A stretch of DNA of 64,000 bases from Endozoicomonas montiporae CL-33 (GCF_001583435.1 NZ_CP013251.1:2803215-2867214), one strand, 5' to 3'; shown: positions 47,154 to 57,474, counted from the stretch's first letter. Made by a program: numbers and translations. Notes: generated by a model not told the origin, from the letters alone.

Positions 47154-50100
47154 TTATAAATCAAACCGATAAAACACATCCAGCGCCTGCCCCAGACCAC
47201 TCACTGCCTGCAAATAAACCCTCGGAAGCACCTCGTAACGGATTTTTACTTCACTCACCGAGTTGAAAATACCGGTTCCGTACTGAAGCCTGAGTCCCGG
47301 CGCAATGTAACCACCAACCGAGACCTGTGTATTTTCTCCGGAGCCGCTGGTATCCACCGAAAAGTCTTTTATACCCAGTTGATCACCCAGCTTGGTCGCG
47401 GTCTGACTGATTTCGCCCAGCCCGTAACCCAGCAGAGCAGACTCTATGCCTTCACCCTCAGTCTGAATAGAGCGCCCGCGTAACAGATAGGAGAACTGTT
47501 CCTGCTGGGATAAGGTGGGATTGGAATACACCGACCATTCAGGCGCTTTGACCGGCCCTGTGACTTTGACCCCCACGGTCACATTATCCTGAGTCACATC
47601 AGGATTGCGTATGGCGTCGAGATTCAAAAATGGCGCATTCAAAGGCCCCTGAAAAATAATCTGACCTTTTTTAATAATCAGATCCTGTCCCAGATAACGG
47701 TAACGCCCTTCCACCAGCTCAACACTGCCCTGCCCTGTTAATGGCTGGTCATCTGATTGATTCAGCACAATTGAACCGCCTAATTTCGAACCCAAACCAT
47801 AAGCCTGAATGCGCACGTCATCACCGAGTGTAACCGTGGTATTCAAAGCAATGGGTGAACGGCTCTGTTCTTCAGTGATCGTCGTACGTCCCACGACTTT
47901 CACATCGTCTGATACTGAAACGGCCTGTTCCGGCAATCCTTTGATTTCAATACGGGCTTTGGGAATCGTAATCGACCCCACGAGTTCCGGTGTATCCGTA
48001 AGATTAAACTGCAAATCTGGTGACGCCCAGATACTGCCAATCCCTGTGACAGAGCATTGCAGATCACTGCCTGTCAGGTGAAGCAATCCGGCAAACTGTC
48101 CGTCTTTCCAGGATAAAGTACCATTGAGATCACTGTGTCCCCCACCAATATCCAGCTGACCGCTGATCACGGCGCTGTCTCCCTGAATCAGCATCCGGCT
48201 ATCAACACGATTAACGTCACAGAACTCACTGTCCAGCGAAACATCACTGATCATCAGTTCGCCATTTAATAATGGATCGTGCAACGAGCCGCTCATAGTC
48301 AAATGAGCCCCGGCACTGCCACTCAGATCGCGGGTATCGGGTATAAAAGGTTGAAACAGTTCCAGTAACAGATGGTCAATGGTGAGCTGTCCATTCAACA
48401 AACGCGATTGCTGAATATCGGTCACCTGAACATTCAGGTCTGCAACACCCAGTTGCGGCGATTTAAATTCAAGGATTGCATCGAGCCGGTCATCTTTCAG
48501 CTCGCTGTTCAGAACCAGTTTGTTATAGGTTCCCTCCAGCTCATTCACGCTTAATACACCTTCAGAGGTATGGGCATTCAAATGAATAAAGGGTTGCCCT
48601 TTCTGTATCACAACACCACCTGAAGCATTCAGCTCAGACTCCCATTGCAGGTGTGGCGGGAAAAAAGACGCCAGTTGTTCAACATCGAACTGGTTTAATG
48701 AAAAATCAACCTGAACATCCTGCTGACTGACACGGCCTTTGCCCAGACAGAAGCTGGCAGGTAATGAGGTTAAACAGAACGGTTCTGTTCGGATTTCGTT
48801 TTGCGTTGCCTGCAAGGCAAACGGCGTCTGCAGGTTCCACTGCCCCAGCATGGATTGAGTATTCAGTGCATTTACGGTTCCCTGCCATTGCTGACCTGCC
48901 AGCGATCCGTTCAGTTGTAAATGACTGCTGAGCACCTTGCCACCGGTATCAAGCGACAGACGGTGCGCGTCAGGATTACCCGTCAGTGACAGTTCAATCG
49001 CCTTCAGTGTCTGATGATACCTATTGAAACTCAGAGCATCAATCTGAAGATGGGCCTGATTGTCTGATGCAGTCAAACTTTTTAACTGTCCCTGCGACTT
49101 TAAGCCATCAACCACGATGGTATCCATGGTCAGCTGATCTGCATTCAAACGGTACTCAACATGCGGGGATTGTCGGTTACCGGTCAGTGTGAAGTCACCC
49201 GACAGGTCACCGGACAATGGAGGATAAAGCTCTGTCAGCCCGGGGGCATTCAGGGTACCGGTTAAATTCCAGTTCTGATTGATGGAACCGTTGACCAGAA
49301 GATGATTACTGCCAATATTCAGGTCCAGATGGTCGGCCTTGATGTTCAGATCATTGTCAGCACGTATCTGACCCGACAGTGATACCGGAAACGTTCGCAA
49401 TATGCCTGATACATTGAGCTGTGATACTTCAGCCAACCATTGTTGTCCATTCATGGAGGCGGTAGTGGCAACAATACCCGACAACTGACCCGGATAACCC
49501 TGCAGCAGGGTTTCCGGATTCACATCACTGAGCTTTATTTTGCCACTCCACTCTATGCCGTTCTGCCACCCCAGCTGCCCGTTAAGACTCATCGTTTGTT
49601 GCAACCACCGGGCATTCAGTGGCTGTATCATCAGCTGTTCAAGGCTGCCGGACAAATCACCATCCACTATCAATAGATGAGGGTTCTGCTGGTTGTCCTT
49701 GCTGTCCAGTCTGATTTGATAATCCGTCAGAGTGCCTGACAGAGAAATCCCGATGTCTGGCAACTTGATTTCAGGCAGTGTTGCTCCCTCTGTCTTCAGC
49801 TGGTCGTATAACCGGTCATCCGGCTGAATAACCAGTCGGGCAGTCAAAGGATAAGGTGCAGACAGTGAAACACGTCCATTAGCCTGAAGGTTGCCATAAG
49901 CATGTGACACAGCAAACTGTCTGATATCAAACTGCTGTCGTTCGGCTCTGGCCGACAGCAGAAGGTTCTCTAGCTGCAAGTCACTGTCTAGCTGGGAATA
50001 GTTCAGTTCATCAATCTTAAGAGCTTTAATCTCTACTGGCAGAGGCATAGTAAACGACGGAATAGTGATGCCGCTGTCTTCTTTATTCTGACTATCATCA

Positions 50101-50456
50101 CCCGATGAACGATTAACAATGTCTATTCGTTTGATACTCAGGGATTCAACCAGCAATTCACCGTGTAATAAGCGCTCAGCCGATAAAGAAAGCGACAGCT
50201 GCTGAATATCAACCGTGAGATCGATAACATCATCCGATTGATGCCATTGCAGGGAACGGAACTGCCAGCCATGCAGTAATGAACCGTCCACCAGCTCTCC
50301 CTGCAGCTGTGGCAACTGCGAGATGGCGATCTGCCAGAGCCAGCGATTGCCCTGACTGGTCAACAACAGCGTTAACAACAATGATGCCACCGCTATCACC
50401 GTCAGCGCACAGCTACCAGTAACGATGCAAAGTAGTCGTGTAATTGTCCGTTTCAC
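47154..50456 (-). CDS. tamB: Translocation and assembly module subunit TamB
   Basis: 1100 residues. One N-terminal inner-membrane helix (about 14-35), a long beta-rich periplasmic bridge, and the C-terminal DUF490 domain (about 760-1100; LVEGRYRYLGQDLIIKKGQI, GVKVTGPVKAPEWSVYSNP, ending ALDVFYRFDL). TamB spans the periplasm, links to TamA, and helps carry phospholipids and some barrel proteins to the outer membrane. Its start overlaps the tamA stop by 4 bp (ATGA). Confidence 0.94.
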   Translation of the reverse strand: MKRTITRLLCIVTGSCALTVIAVASLLLTLLLTSQGNRWLWQIAISQLPQLQGELVDGSLLHGWQFRSLQWHQSDDVIDLTVDIQQLSLSLSAERLLHGELLVESLSIKRIDIVNRSSGDDSQNKEDSGITIPSFTMPLPVEIKALKIDELNYSQLDSDLQLENLLLSARAERQQFDIRQFAVSHAYGNLQANGRVSLSAPYPLTARLVIQPDDRLYDQLKTEGATLPEIKLPDIGISLSGTLTDYQIRLDSKDNQQNPHLLIVDGDLSGSLEQLMIQPLNARWLQQTMSLNGQLGWQNGIEWSGKIKLSDVNPETLLQGYPGQLSGIVATTASMNGQQWLAEVSQLNVSGILRTFPVSLSGQIRADNDLNIKADHLDLNIGSNHLLVNGSINQNWNLTGTLNAPGLTELYPPLSGDLSGDFTLTGNRQSPHVEYRLNADQLTMDTIVVDGLKSQGQLKSLTASDNQAHLQIDALSFNRYHQTLKAIELSLTGNPDAHRLSLDTGGKVLSSHLQLNGSLAGQQWQGTVNALNTQSMLGQWNLQTPFALQATQNEIRTEPFCLTSLPASFCLGKGRVSQQDVQVDFSLNQFDVEQLASFFPPHLQWESELNASGGVVIQKGQPFIHLNAHTSEGVLSVNELEGTYNKLVLNSELKDDRLDAILEFKSPQLGVADLNVQVTDIQQSRLLNGQLTIDHLLLELFQPFIPDTRDLSGSAGAHLTMSGSLHDPLLNGELMISDVSLDSEFCDVNRVDSRMLIQGDSAVISGQLDIGGGHSDLNGTLSWKDGQFAGLLHLTGSDLQCSVTGIGSIWASPDLQFNLTDTPELVGSITIPKARIEIKGLPEQAVSVSDDVKVVGRTTITEEQSRSPIALNTTVTLGDDVRIQAYGLGSKLGGSIVLNQSDDQPLTGQGSVELVEGRYRYLGQDLIIKKGQIIFQGPLNAPFLNLDAIRNPDVTQDNVTVGVKVTGPVKAPEWSVYSNPTLSQQEQFSYLLRGRSIQTEGEGIESALLGYGLGEISQTATKLGDQLGIKDFSVDTSGSGENTQVSVGGYIAPGLRLQYGTGIFNSVSEVKIRYEVLPRVYLQAVSGLGQALDVFYRFDL

Positions 50457-52189
50457 AGTTCCGGCCCAATGGTAAAGTGCAGTCGCCAGGGTGATCCCGG
50501 CTCACTGACGGCAAACGCCAGGTCAAGACGCAATGGCCCTAATGGAGTGATCCAGCGCACGCCGACACCGGAACCCACTTTCCATGGATCATCATAGTTA
50601 TTGGTGACTGTTCCTGAATCGGTAAACACTGCCAGCCACCATTTATCCACCAGCTTATAGGCATATTCCAGACTCACCACAGAAAGGTAAATACCACCGG
50701 TGAGTTTGCCATTCTGGTTTTTGGGGGAAATGGTATCGTAGTCATACCCTCTGACGGTCTGGTCACCACCGGTAAAGAACCGCAGGGACGGCGGCAGGTT
50801 GGACACACTGCGCACCCAGGTGGCTCCCTGCTCTGCACGAGCCAGTAGACGATGACGACTGGCAAAGGTATCGAGCCATTTTGTACGACCCCAGACTTTT
50901 ACAAAGCGGGTATCAGCCCCTGATACGCCCGGAGACAGCTCAATTTTAAAATCATGCGCAGTGCCTCTGACCGGATTCAGGCTGCCCGTGGCATTTTTAC
51001 GATTGAGTGCCACTCCGGGGATCAGCAACAGACTGTTGTCCCTGTCGCTGGCCTGATCGTAATGTTCGGCCTCAAGACGGATAAACCAGTCCCGGTTCCA
51101 GCCATCCGGTATTTTGAGCCACTTGTGCAGCGCCGCCGAATACAACTTACTGTTGGTATCTTCGAGATTCTTATGCTGATAACCGGTTTGCAGGCTGTAA
51201 AAGTCCAGTAGCGGATTGCCCGTTGGAATTTTGTAACTGGTGCTGACTTCAGTGCGTATGGTAGACAGGTAAGCATCGGCACTGAAACTGTGCCCACGGT
51301 TGTTGACCCAGGGTTTATTCCAGCCCAGGGAAAATCTCGGGCCTTCGTCGGTTGAAAAGCCAATGCCGGTTTCAATTTCATGGTTTCTTCTGGGAGAGAC
51401 ATCAATCCTTACCGGGATTGAATAGTTCTCTGCCTTTTCCCGCAAAGGTTGCACGTCCACGTGCTTGAAATAACCGGTAGCCGAGAGGTCGTTATACAGT
51501 TTGACCAGTTTGGTCGCATCATAACCTTCCCCTGTCTTAAAGTTCAGTATGGCATTGACCAGTCTGCGGGTTGCACGGGTTTCATCCACATAGTGAACGT
51601 CACCAAACCGGTAACGCCTGCCAGAATCAAACTTCAGATGCACCTCCGCACTGTAACTGACAGGATTGACCTCCACCGTCGCAACTTTCCACTGAGCATC
51701 AAAAAAACCGCTTAGCTGGGCCTGAGTCATCAGTGATTGTTTGAGCGCCTCGTAGGTCTCATGCTCGAATACCTGACCAGATTTTAATTCATGATTCTTC
51801 AGTAGTGTCTGGAAACTTTTTTCCCCGGATGCTTCGCCTTCGATTTGCACATCAACAGCGGTGATCAGAACCGGTTTGCCCGGCTCGATACGGATGTCTA
51901 CCTTGTCAGAATTCTCGGGGAGTGATAACTGCACAACGGAGTCATAATAACCATAAGGTTCCAGTGCCTGCCGGACAGTCTCCTTGATGGTGTTTTTATA
52001 GAATGAAAAGTCTTTTGCCTCCACTTCGGGAAGGCTTTGCAGATGCAGCTCGATATTTTTTTTGTCGCGACCTTCAACACCCGACAGCTGATACTGAAGT
52101 GAATCCGCCTGCAGACTGCCCGATACAGCAGCCATGAGAACGGCAAGAGCAGAGCCTGTTCGAAACCATGATGTTGTCAGATGAGACAT
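50453..52189 (-). CDS. tamA: Outer-membrane assembly protein TamA
   Basis: 578 residues. A signal peptide (to about residue 28), three POTRA domains (about 35-265) and a C-terminal 16-strand BamA-like barrel with RFFTGGDQTVRGYDYDTISP and the terminal LHFTIGPEL. Omp85-family partner of TamB. The gene is complete and leads the tamA-tamB operon. Confidence 0.94.
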   Translation of the reverse strand: MSHLTTSWFRTGSALAVLMAAVSGSLQADSLQYQLSGVEGRDKKNIELHLQSLPEVEAKDFSFYKNTIKETVRQALEPYGYYDSVVQLSLPENSDKVDIRIEPGKPVLITAVDVQIEGEASGEKSFQTLLKNHELKSGQVFEHETYEALKQSLMTQAQLSGFFDAQWKVATVEVNPVSYSAEVHLKFDSGRRYRFGDVHYVDETRATRRLVNAILNFKTGEGYDATKLVKLYNDLSATGYFKHVDVQPLREKAENYSIPVRIDVSPRRNHEIETGIGFSTDEGPRFSLGWNKPWVNNRGHSFSADAYLSTIRTEVSTSYKIPTGNPLLDFYSLQTGYQHKNLEDTNSKLYSAALHKWLKIPDGWNRDWFIRLEAEHYDQASDRDNSLLLIPGVALNRKNATGSLNPVRGTAHDFKIELSPGVSGADTRFVKVWGRTKWLDTFASRHRLLARAEQGATWVRSVSNLPPSLRFFTGGDQTVRGYDYDTISPKNQNGKLTGGIYLSVVSLEYAYKLVDKWWLAVFTDSGTVTNNYDDPWKVGSGVGVRWITPLGPLRLDLAFAVSEPGSPWRLHFTIGPEL

Positions 52190-52615
52190 ACGTCTTCATC
52201 CCTGAAGAAAAACAGTGATACGAGACAAGAGTAGACTCGTCAGCGTATTAATACCGAAAAGATCACTGCCATACACAAGCCCGACATAAAACAGACCTGA
52301 CGGGAACAGGTTCTTTTGGTCAGGAAGGTGCAGACTAACCCGCCAATCACTGCGAATACGATAATCCGCGACAGAACCATAATAACATCTTCATGACTCG
52401 ATTCGGTAAAGAAACTGTGATTGACAAACAGCAACTCGAGAATGGAAGGCACTATTGAACCGATCATCCCGTACAGAAAGCGTCTTGGTCGGGATAATAT
52501 GGGGTCATCCGGAATATCTACCTCGGAAAAGCGCTCGTTGGATTTATGGTGGACCCCACTGTCAAGACAGTAAACCAACAAATTTAAGTTAAGTCCTGGC
52601 AGTGGTCCAAAGCCC

Positions 52616-53449
52616 TCATGCAAAGTGAATTGCCTTAGGCGTTTTATAACTCAACGACTGGTGTAATCGTTCAGTGTTGTAAAACTCAAAGTATTCATCC
52701 AGCCCAGTATAAAGCTCTGGAACAGTCTGAAATTCATGCGTGTACAGCCATTCATGTTTGACGGAGCGCCACAGCCTCTCGACAAAAATGTTATCCAGTG
52801 CTCGCCCTTTCCCGTCCATGCTGATACGTATTTCCCGTTCCTGAAGAGGTGCCAGAAAATCATTACTGGTAAACTGACACCCTTGGTCAGTGTTGAATAT
52901 ATCAGGTTCACCTTGTTCCAAAGCTCGACCCAGCGCATGAATACAGAAGTCTGCATCCAGTGTGTTCGACAGCTCCCAGCTGACCACGTAACGGCTGTAC
53001 CAGTCAATAATGGCAACCAGATACATAAACCCCTGAGGCATCGGGCAGTACGTAATATCAGTACTCCAGACCTGATTGGGTCTCACAATATCAACGCCGT
53101 TCAACAAGTACGGGTAAACCTTATGCTCTTTGTTTCTCAGGCTTGTGCCCGGTTTTGGTCCGACAGCCTGTATGCCCATCAGCCTCATAAGTCGCTGTAT
53201 ACGCTTCCTGTTGACCGGAAAGCCCTGCTCATTCAGCCATGCAGTTATCTTACGACTGCCGTAAAACGGTGTACGTGTATACTGCTCATCAATGAGCCTC
53301 ATCAGATTCAGATTCTCAGGGCTTTCCAAAGCTGGAGAAGCTTGGTAATACCAGCTTGACCTGCTTAACCCAACCAGTTCACATTGGCGCTGAATGCTGA
53401 TCTTCGAGTGATCCGGGTCTATGCATCTCCGTTTGTCATCAATGGACAT
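52616..53449 (-). CDS. IS3-family transposase OrfB (integrase domain)
   Basis: 277 residues. HTH_21-like N-terminus (SIQRQCELVGLSRSSWYY) and an rve DDE domain: VWSTDITYCPMPQGF (first Asp), IFNTDQGCQFTS (second Asp) and ERLWRSVKHEWLY with the Glu. Normally made as an OrfAB fusion by -1 slippage on the A9 run before CTGGCAATGTC at about 53449-53460. Confidence 0.92.
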   Translation of the reverse strand: MSIDDKRRCIDPDHSKISIQRQCELVGLSRSSWYYQASPALESPENLNLMRLIDEQYTRTPFYGSRKITAWLNEQGFPVNRKRIQRLMRLMGIQAVGPKPGTSLRNKEHKVYPYLLNGVDIVRPNQVWSTDITYCPMPQGFMYLVAIIDWYSRYVVSWELSNTLDADFCIHALGRALEQGEPDIFNTDQGCQFTSNDFLAPLQEREIRISMDGKGRALDNIFVERLWRSVKHEWLYTHEFQTVPELYTGLDEYFEFYNTERLHQSLSYKTPKAIHFA

Positions 53450-53723
53450 TGCCAGATTTTTTTTTCAACCAGTCCAGCTCCATTTTAAGCCGTCCGATCT
53501 CCTGATACAGGGGGGCAGTGAGCGCATCTGGATCTACCTCTGGCCGTGCCCTGCCGAAGACTTCTGGAACCCCCTGGAGTAGCTGTCGCTTCCACTGGCT
53601 AACCTGAACGGCTGCAACTTCGTGTTCGCTTGCCAGCTGGTTTATGGTCTTTTCGCCCTTGTAGGCTTCGAGTGCTACCTGTGCCTTAAATTCGGGCTTA
53701 TGTCGTTTTCTTTTTGCTGTCAT
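53439..53723 (-). CDS. IS3-family OrfA
   Basis: 94 residues from the ATG at 53723, with a GGAGGG ribosome site (a longer frame from 53744 is not needed). The helix-turn-helix region is FKAQVALEAYKGEKTINQLA then HEVAAVQVSQWKRQLL, with a leucine-zipper-like end RLKMELDWLKKK. It binds the ends of the element. Confidence 0.9.
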   Translation of the reverse strand: MTAKRKRHKPEFKAQVALEAYKGEKTINQLASEHEVAAVQVSQWKRQLLQGVPEVFGRARPEVDPDALTAPLYQEIGRLKMELDWLKKKSGNVH

Positions 53724-54108
53724 GATTCCCTCCTGCAGGGTCATCTTACAGCCAGAAAACTTAACTTAGCTACCTGTCCAGTTTATGGGGTCCATCATAA
53801 TTCGATCTTTGCCATCAGATCCTTAGCCTGCTCTGCCACAGGCATACCCAGCTTCTGTTTGATTTCAGTGAGTTCAAACTGGATTTTTAATAACTCAAGC
53901 TCTTCCCGCTTGCGCTTTACCGTCTGGGACTGCACACCCATATTCTGAAAAACCGGCTTTAAATGAGAGCCAAGGTGCAACGCAACCATCGTGATGGCCA
54001 CGGGAATAGAAATCCAGTCGGGCAAATTGGGCAGCAGTTTGATCGGGTCCATGATCCATTCTCAGTGACGGTTTCTACCGCCCATAGTATTAATGGAAAA
54101 TATTAATA

Positions 54109-54143
54109 GAAAGCCTGAATGCTATCGACTGAGTCAGGCTTTC
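54109..54143 (-). terminator. Hairpin behind the aldehyde dehydrogenase gene
   Basis: GAAAGCCTGA and TCAGGCTTTC form a 10-bp stem with a 15-base loop. Together with the hairpin at 54148 it probably ends transcription of the dehydrogenase and the convergent-side flank. Confidence 0.6.
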
Positions 54144-54147
54144 CGTG

Positions 54148-54173
54148 AAGGCTCCGAAACATCACAGAGCCTT
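54148..54173 (-). terminator. Second hairpin behind the aldehyde dehydrogenase gene
   Basis: AAGGCTC and GAGCCTT pair across a 12-base loop, 16 bp after the stop codon of the dehydrogenase. Confidence 0.55.
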
Positions 54174-54188
54174 TTACAGTGGTTGAGT

Positions 54189-55715
54189 TTAAAAGAATCC
54201 CAGTGGATTGATATCGTAGCTGACCAGCAGATTTTTGGTTTGCTGATACTGCTCCAGAGCCAGTTTATGCGTCTCGCGTCCGACACCCGACTTTTTATAA
54301 CCACCAAAGGCGGCATGAGCCGGATACTGATGGTAGCAGTTGGTCCACACCCGACCTGCTTCAATGCCACGCCCCATCCGGAAAGCCCGGTTAATATCAC
54401 GGGTCCAGACGCCGGCTCCCAGCCCGTACTGGGTATCATTAGCCAGCGCCAGCGCTTCGGCTTCATCTTTAAAGGTGGTCACACCCACCACCGGCCCGAA
54501 GATTTCTTCCTGAAAGACCCGCATATCATTACTGCCCTTCATCAGGGTTGGCTGGATATAAAAGCCTTTGACATAGCCGGTGCCCACATCGGCTTTATCG
54601 CCACCAATCAGGAACTGCACACCTTCATTACGACCAATTTCGAGATAGCTCATGATTTTCTCGAACTGCTCAAGGGATGCCTGGGCTCCTACCTGCGTCT
54701 CGGTATCCAGAGGGTTACCACGCTTGATGTGTCCGGCTCGCTCCACCACTTTCGTGATAAATTCGTCGTATATCGATTCCTGAATCAGTGCTCTTGAAGG
54801 ACAGGTACACACCTCACCCTGATTGAAAAACGCCAGTACAGTGCCTTCAACACATTTGCTGAGATACTCATCTTCATGTTGCAGCACATCTTCAAAATAG
54901 ATATTGGGTGATTTGCCGCCCAGCTCTACTGTAGAAGGAATAATATTTTCCGCAGCGCATTTTAGAATGTGAGAGCCCACAGGGGTTGATCCGGTAAAGG
55001 CAATCTTGGCGATCCGCTGGCTGGTGGCCAGGGCTTCACCGGCTTCCGAACCATAGCCATTAACGATATTAATCACGCCGGGCGGTAACAGGTCACCCAC
55101 CAGCTCCATCAACACCATGATGGAAGCCGGTGTCTGCTCGGCAGGTTTGAGCACCACGCAGTTACCCGCAGCCAGCGCCGGTGCCAGTTTCCATGCAGCC
55201 ATCAGGATTGGAAAGTTCCAGGGAATAATCTGGCCCACCACGCCCGGGGGTTCATGAAAGTGATACGACACTGTATTACTGTCCAGATCCGCAGCACCAC
55301 CTTCCTGGGCACGAATACATCCGGCAAAGTAACGGAAATGATCAACCGCCAGTGGAATGTCGGCAGCCAGCGTTTCCCTGACCGCCTTGCCGTTATCCCA
55401 GGTTTCTGCCACGGCCAGCATTTCCAGATTTTGTTCAATACGATCCGCGATTTTTAACAGCAGATTCGATCGTTCAGTGGCCGAGGTTTTGCCCCAGCCC
55501 GCCTTAGCGGCATGAGCAGCATCCAGTGCCAGATTGATGTCTTCTTCCGATGACCGGGCCACTTCGCAAATGGCTTCACCCGTCACCGGTGAAATATTTT
55601 CAAAATACTTGCCTTTAACAGAAGGCACCCATTCACCACCAATATAATTTTCGTAACGATGTTTAAAGGTGACAGGTGAATCGGGGTGTCCGGGACGCTC
55701 GTAAATCATGATCAT
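54189..55715 (-). CDS. NAD-dependent aldehyde dehydrogenase (ExaC/AldB-like)
   Basis: 508 residues, usual length. Key sites: [47 protein letters not shown] (catalytic Glu) and [14 protein letters not shown] (catalytic Cys), then [13 protein letters not shown] and the C-terminal [12 protein letters not shown]. The CTCPSR form and length fit the ExaC/AldB group, which oxidises acetaldehyde and other short aldehydes. Upstream, at about 55935-55975, is an inverted AT-rich motif that could be an operator. Confidence 0.92.
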   Translation of the reverse strand: MIMIYERPGHPDSPVTFKHRYENYIGGEWVPSVKGKYFENISPVTGEAICEVARSSEEDINLALDAAHAAKAGWGKTSATERSNLLLKIADRIEQNLEMLAVAETWDNGKAVRETLAADIPLAVDHFRYFAGCIRAQEGGAADLDSNTVSYHFHEPPGVVGQIIPWNFPILMAAWKLAPALAAGNCVVLKPAEQTPASIMVLMELVGDLLPPGVINIVNGYGSEAGEALATSQRIAKIAFTGSTPVGSHILKCAAENIIPSTVELGGKSPNIYFEDVLQHEDEYLSKCVEGTVLAFFNQGEVCTCPSRALIQESIYDEFITKVVERAGHIKRGNPLDTETQVGAQASLEQFEKIMSYLEIGRNEGVQFLIGGDKADVGTGYVKGFYIQPTLMKGSNDMRVFQEEIFGPVVGVTTFKDEAEALALANDTQYGLGAGVWTRDINRAFRMGRGIEAGRVWTNCYHQYPAHAAFGGYKKSGVGRETHKLALEQYQQTKNLLVSYDINPLGFF

Positions 55716-55934
55716 TACCTGTTTTTTTTATTGTAAAGTGCATCAGACTTCATAAAACAGCAACTGACTGATAAAGTGCCTTTCGGTTCAGGCTATGTCA
55801 TTAACCCTTCCTTTCAGGCATTTGCCTACAGGTATCGCTGTTCGACACAATCCGAATCTGCGTATTCCTGAAGTATCAAACCAGTATTGAAGAAACCCGG
55901 AAAGTCGTCCAGAGGTTTGTGGATTTTTCGAACA

Positions 55935-55975
55935 TCACATTGACGATATGTGATAATGATTCACATTTGACGACA
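55935..55975 (-). promoter_or_regulatory. Candidate operator upstream of the aldehyde dehydrogenase gene
   Basis: ATCACATTGACGATATGTGA and the overlapping TGTGATAATGATTCACA contain nested inverted repeats. The second resembles a CRP site (spacing one too long) and half of a Fur box (GATAATGAT). It lies about 220 bp from the dehydrogenase start. Low confidence. Confidence 0.3.
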
Positions 55976-56007
55976 TCCGACGATTAACTCATTTGAGAAA
56001 AAGGATG

Positions 56008-56862
56008 GGTAGTGGGCCAGAACTGTTATATCGCGTGAATATTGACCCCAAACTCAACTTTATTAATCAATAATCCAATAACAATATCGTGCATCTTTTC
56101 GAGCTTTGAAAAACAAATTGTCTTTCTGGCCAACCGTTTAATCCAAGTCCGAAAATTAAGGTTTTTACGCTCTATCTTCTGAGTGTTTGCTTTACCAATA
56201 ATATGCATGTTTTCATCAAGGTGTCGCTCATAGGCTCCCCAATCATCGGTGTAAAATTTATTAATACCAAATGGCTTCAGAAGTGTTTTGAGTTCTTTAA
56301 AAACTTCATCTTTCCGTTTTCCGAAAACATAAGCAAGCACGGTATTTGTAGCGTGATCAACAGCATACCAAAGCCAGCGTTGGTTCGATTTATCATGAAC
56401 ATACGACCACTGCTCATCTAGCTCAGCCTCTTGGCAGACAAGCCCTACATGAATAATTGCATCTGACTTGAGATCAATAGTTTGAATATTTGGGTTGACC
56501 TTTACCAGACCGCTTTCTTTTTTTTTAGAGTCTTTATTACTGTTGTCTTGCTTATTCCGAGTACTTTACTTGTATCCCTGATTCCGCTGCCATTTATTGC
56601 CATATCGATGATTTTTTCTTTAACGCCAGGCTCACAGGCCTTGTAGCGATATTCAAGCATGAAGGTTTTGATTTCACATTTGTCATTACAGCAATAGTAT
56701 CGTGGAACATCATGAGTGCTGTATCCGAAAGGCCGAACTTGGTTACTGCCACATGTTGTACAGAGGACTTGCGTAAGGCACATTTTTAAACCGCATTTTT
56801 CAAAGTTGCCGAATGTCGTATTTTAGCAGACAGGGCTAGAATCACAGAACTGTGCCACTACC
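56008..56862 (-). mobile_element. IS1-family insertion sequence, intact
   Basis: 855 bp with inverted ends GGTAGTGG...CAG...CTGT at both sides and an 8-bp direct repeat AAAGGATG (56000-56007 and 56863-56870). Intact frameshifted transposase inside. A recent insertion between the aldehyde dehydrogenase and the TPR-like gene. Confidence 0.9.
56026..56783 (-). CDS. IS1-family transposase InsAB' made by -1 frameshift
   Basis: InsA (56783-56502, 93 residues) has a zinc-finger N-terminus with CTTCGS and YYCCNDKCEIK, and an HTH. At its end nine A's precede GAAAGCGGTC; a -1 slip joins ...LKKK to ESGLVKVNPNIQTID and the DDE domain (DEQWSYVHDKSNQRWLWYAV, FYTDDWGAYERHL, KANTQKIERKNLNFRTWIKR) down to 56026. 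This is the standard IS1 arrangement, and the enzyme looks functional. Confidence 0.9.
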
Positions 56863-56928
56863 AAAGGATGATCAAGATCTGAAAGCCCGACTGGCATCAT
56901 CGGGCTGTATTGGGATTTCATGACTTTT

Positions 56929-57441
56929 CTAGTGAACTGAATCGCTGCTGGTAAAGCCCGAATGAGGAGAACTGCATAGCTCACTTCTTTCTATAGAGAG
57001 ATTATAAGCTGACATCATTAATGGTTGTGGATACTGCTTGAGCCACTCTCGAATTTCCGCCATTTTTTCTTCGCAGCACTGACAAACCCGGTGACGGTGA
57101 GAGAAATTCAACAACGCTTTAGAGACCGTTCTCATGGCATACAGCAGGTAGTGCTGAAACTCGGTTGAAAAACAGTCCTCTTTCATTAACAGCAACACTC
57201 TGCGATACGGCATCAGGTAGTGATGACTGGCTTGCTGAATGTTGTCGGTCTGCTCATAAAGGCATCCCAGATTGTGCATATTCGCCACCCATCCCATTAG
57301 CAGTGAGATGTCTTCCAGCTTCACAAACCACTCGGCCTCTATTGTGCTGACTGCCTTGCAATAGGCGACTTCAGCACGATCCCACTGTTTCAAACGATAC
57401 GCTTCATTCCCCTGCAGGGTTATGTCTTGCCACTGAGCCAT
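56929..57441 (-). CDS. TPR-like protein under a Fur box
   Basis: 170 residues with two or three TPR-like helical hairpins: ITLQGNEAYRLKQWDRAEVA, then VANMHNLGCLYEQTDNIQQA. A Cys pair (RVCQCCEEK) near 122 may bind metal. No signal peptide. The start ATG at 57441 has a GAGGGG site. A Fur box lies 15 bp upstream, so expression should rise when iron is short. Function unknown; a scaffold or iron-stress role is inference. Confidence 0.75.
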   Translation of the reverse strand: MAQWQDITLQGNEAYRLKQWDRAEVAYCKAVSTIEAEWFVKLEDISLLMGWVANMHNLGCLYEQTDNIQQASHHYLMPYRRVLLLMKEDCFSTEFQHYLLYAMRTVSKALLNFSHRHRVCQCCEEKMAEIREWLKQYPQPLMMSAYNLSIERSELCSSPHSGFTSSDSVH

Positions 57442-57455
57442 AACGTCCCCTCATC

Positions 57456-57474
57456 TTTAATGAGAATCATTATC
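57456..57474 (-). promoter_or_regulatory. Fur box
   Basis: TTTAATGAGAATCATTATC matches the 19-bp consensus GATAATGATAATCATTATC at 16 positions and is a near-perfect inverted repeat. It is placed over the promoter region of the TPR-like gene. Confidence 0.8.

Larger units (their letters stand above)
52550..53794 (-). mobile_element. IS3-family insertion sequence
   Basis: 1245 bp with inverted ends TGGACCCCA at 52550 and its complement at 53786-53794. orfA and orfB overlap with a programmed frameshift. No clear direct repeat was seen at the ends. Confidence 0.85.
52240..54052 (-). pseudogene. Hypothetical membrane-protein gene split by IS3
   Basis: The N-terminal piece (54052-53795) is MDPIKLLPNLPDWISIPVAI... 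with one helix and a coiled coil (KRKREELELLKIQFELTEIK), ending at the IS3 edge. The C-terminal piece (about 52549-52240) is HKSNERFSEVDIPDDPIL..., with three hydrophobic helices (FLYGMIGSIVPSILELLF and others). Same strand, adjacent to both IS ends, and together a plausible about 185-residue protein. Function unknown. Confidence 0.6.
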
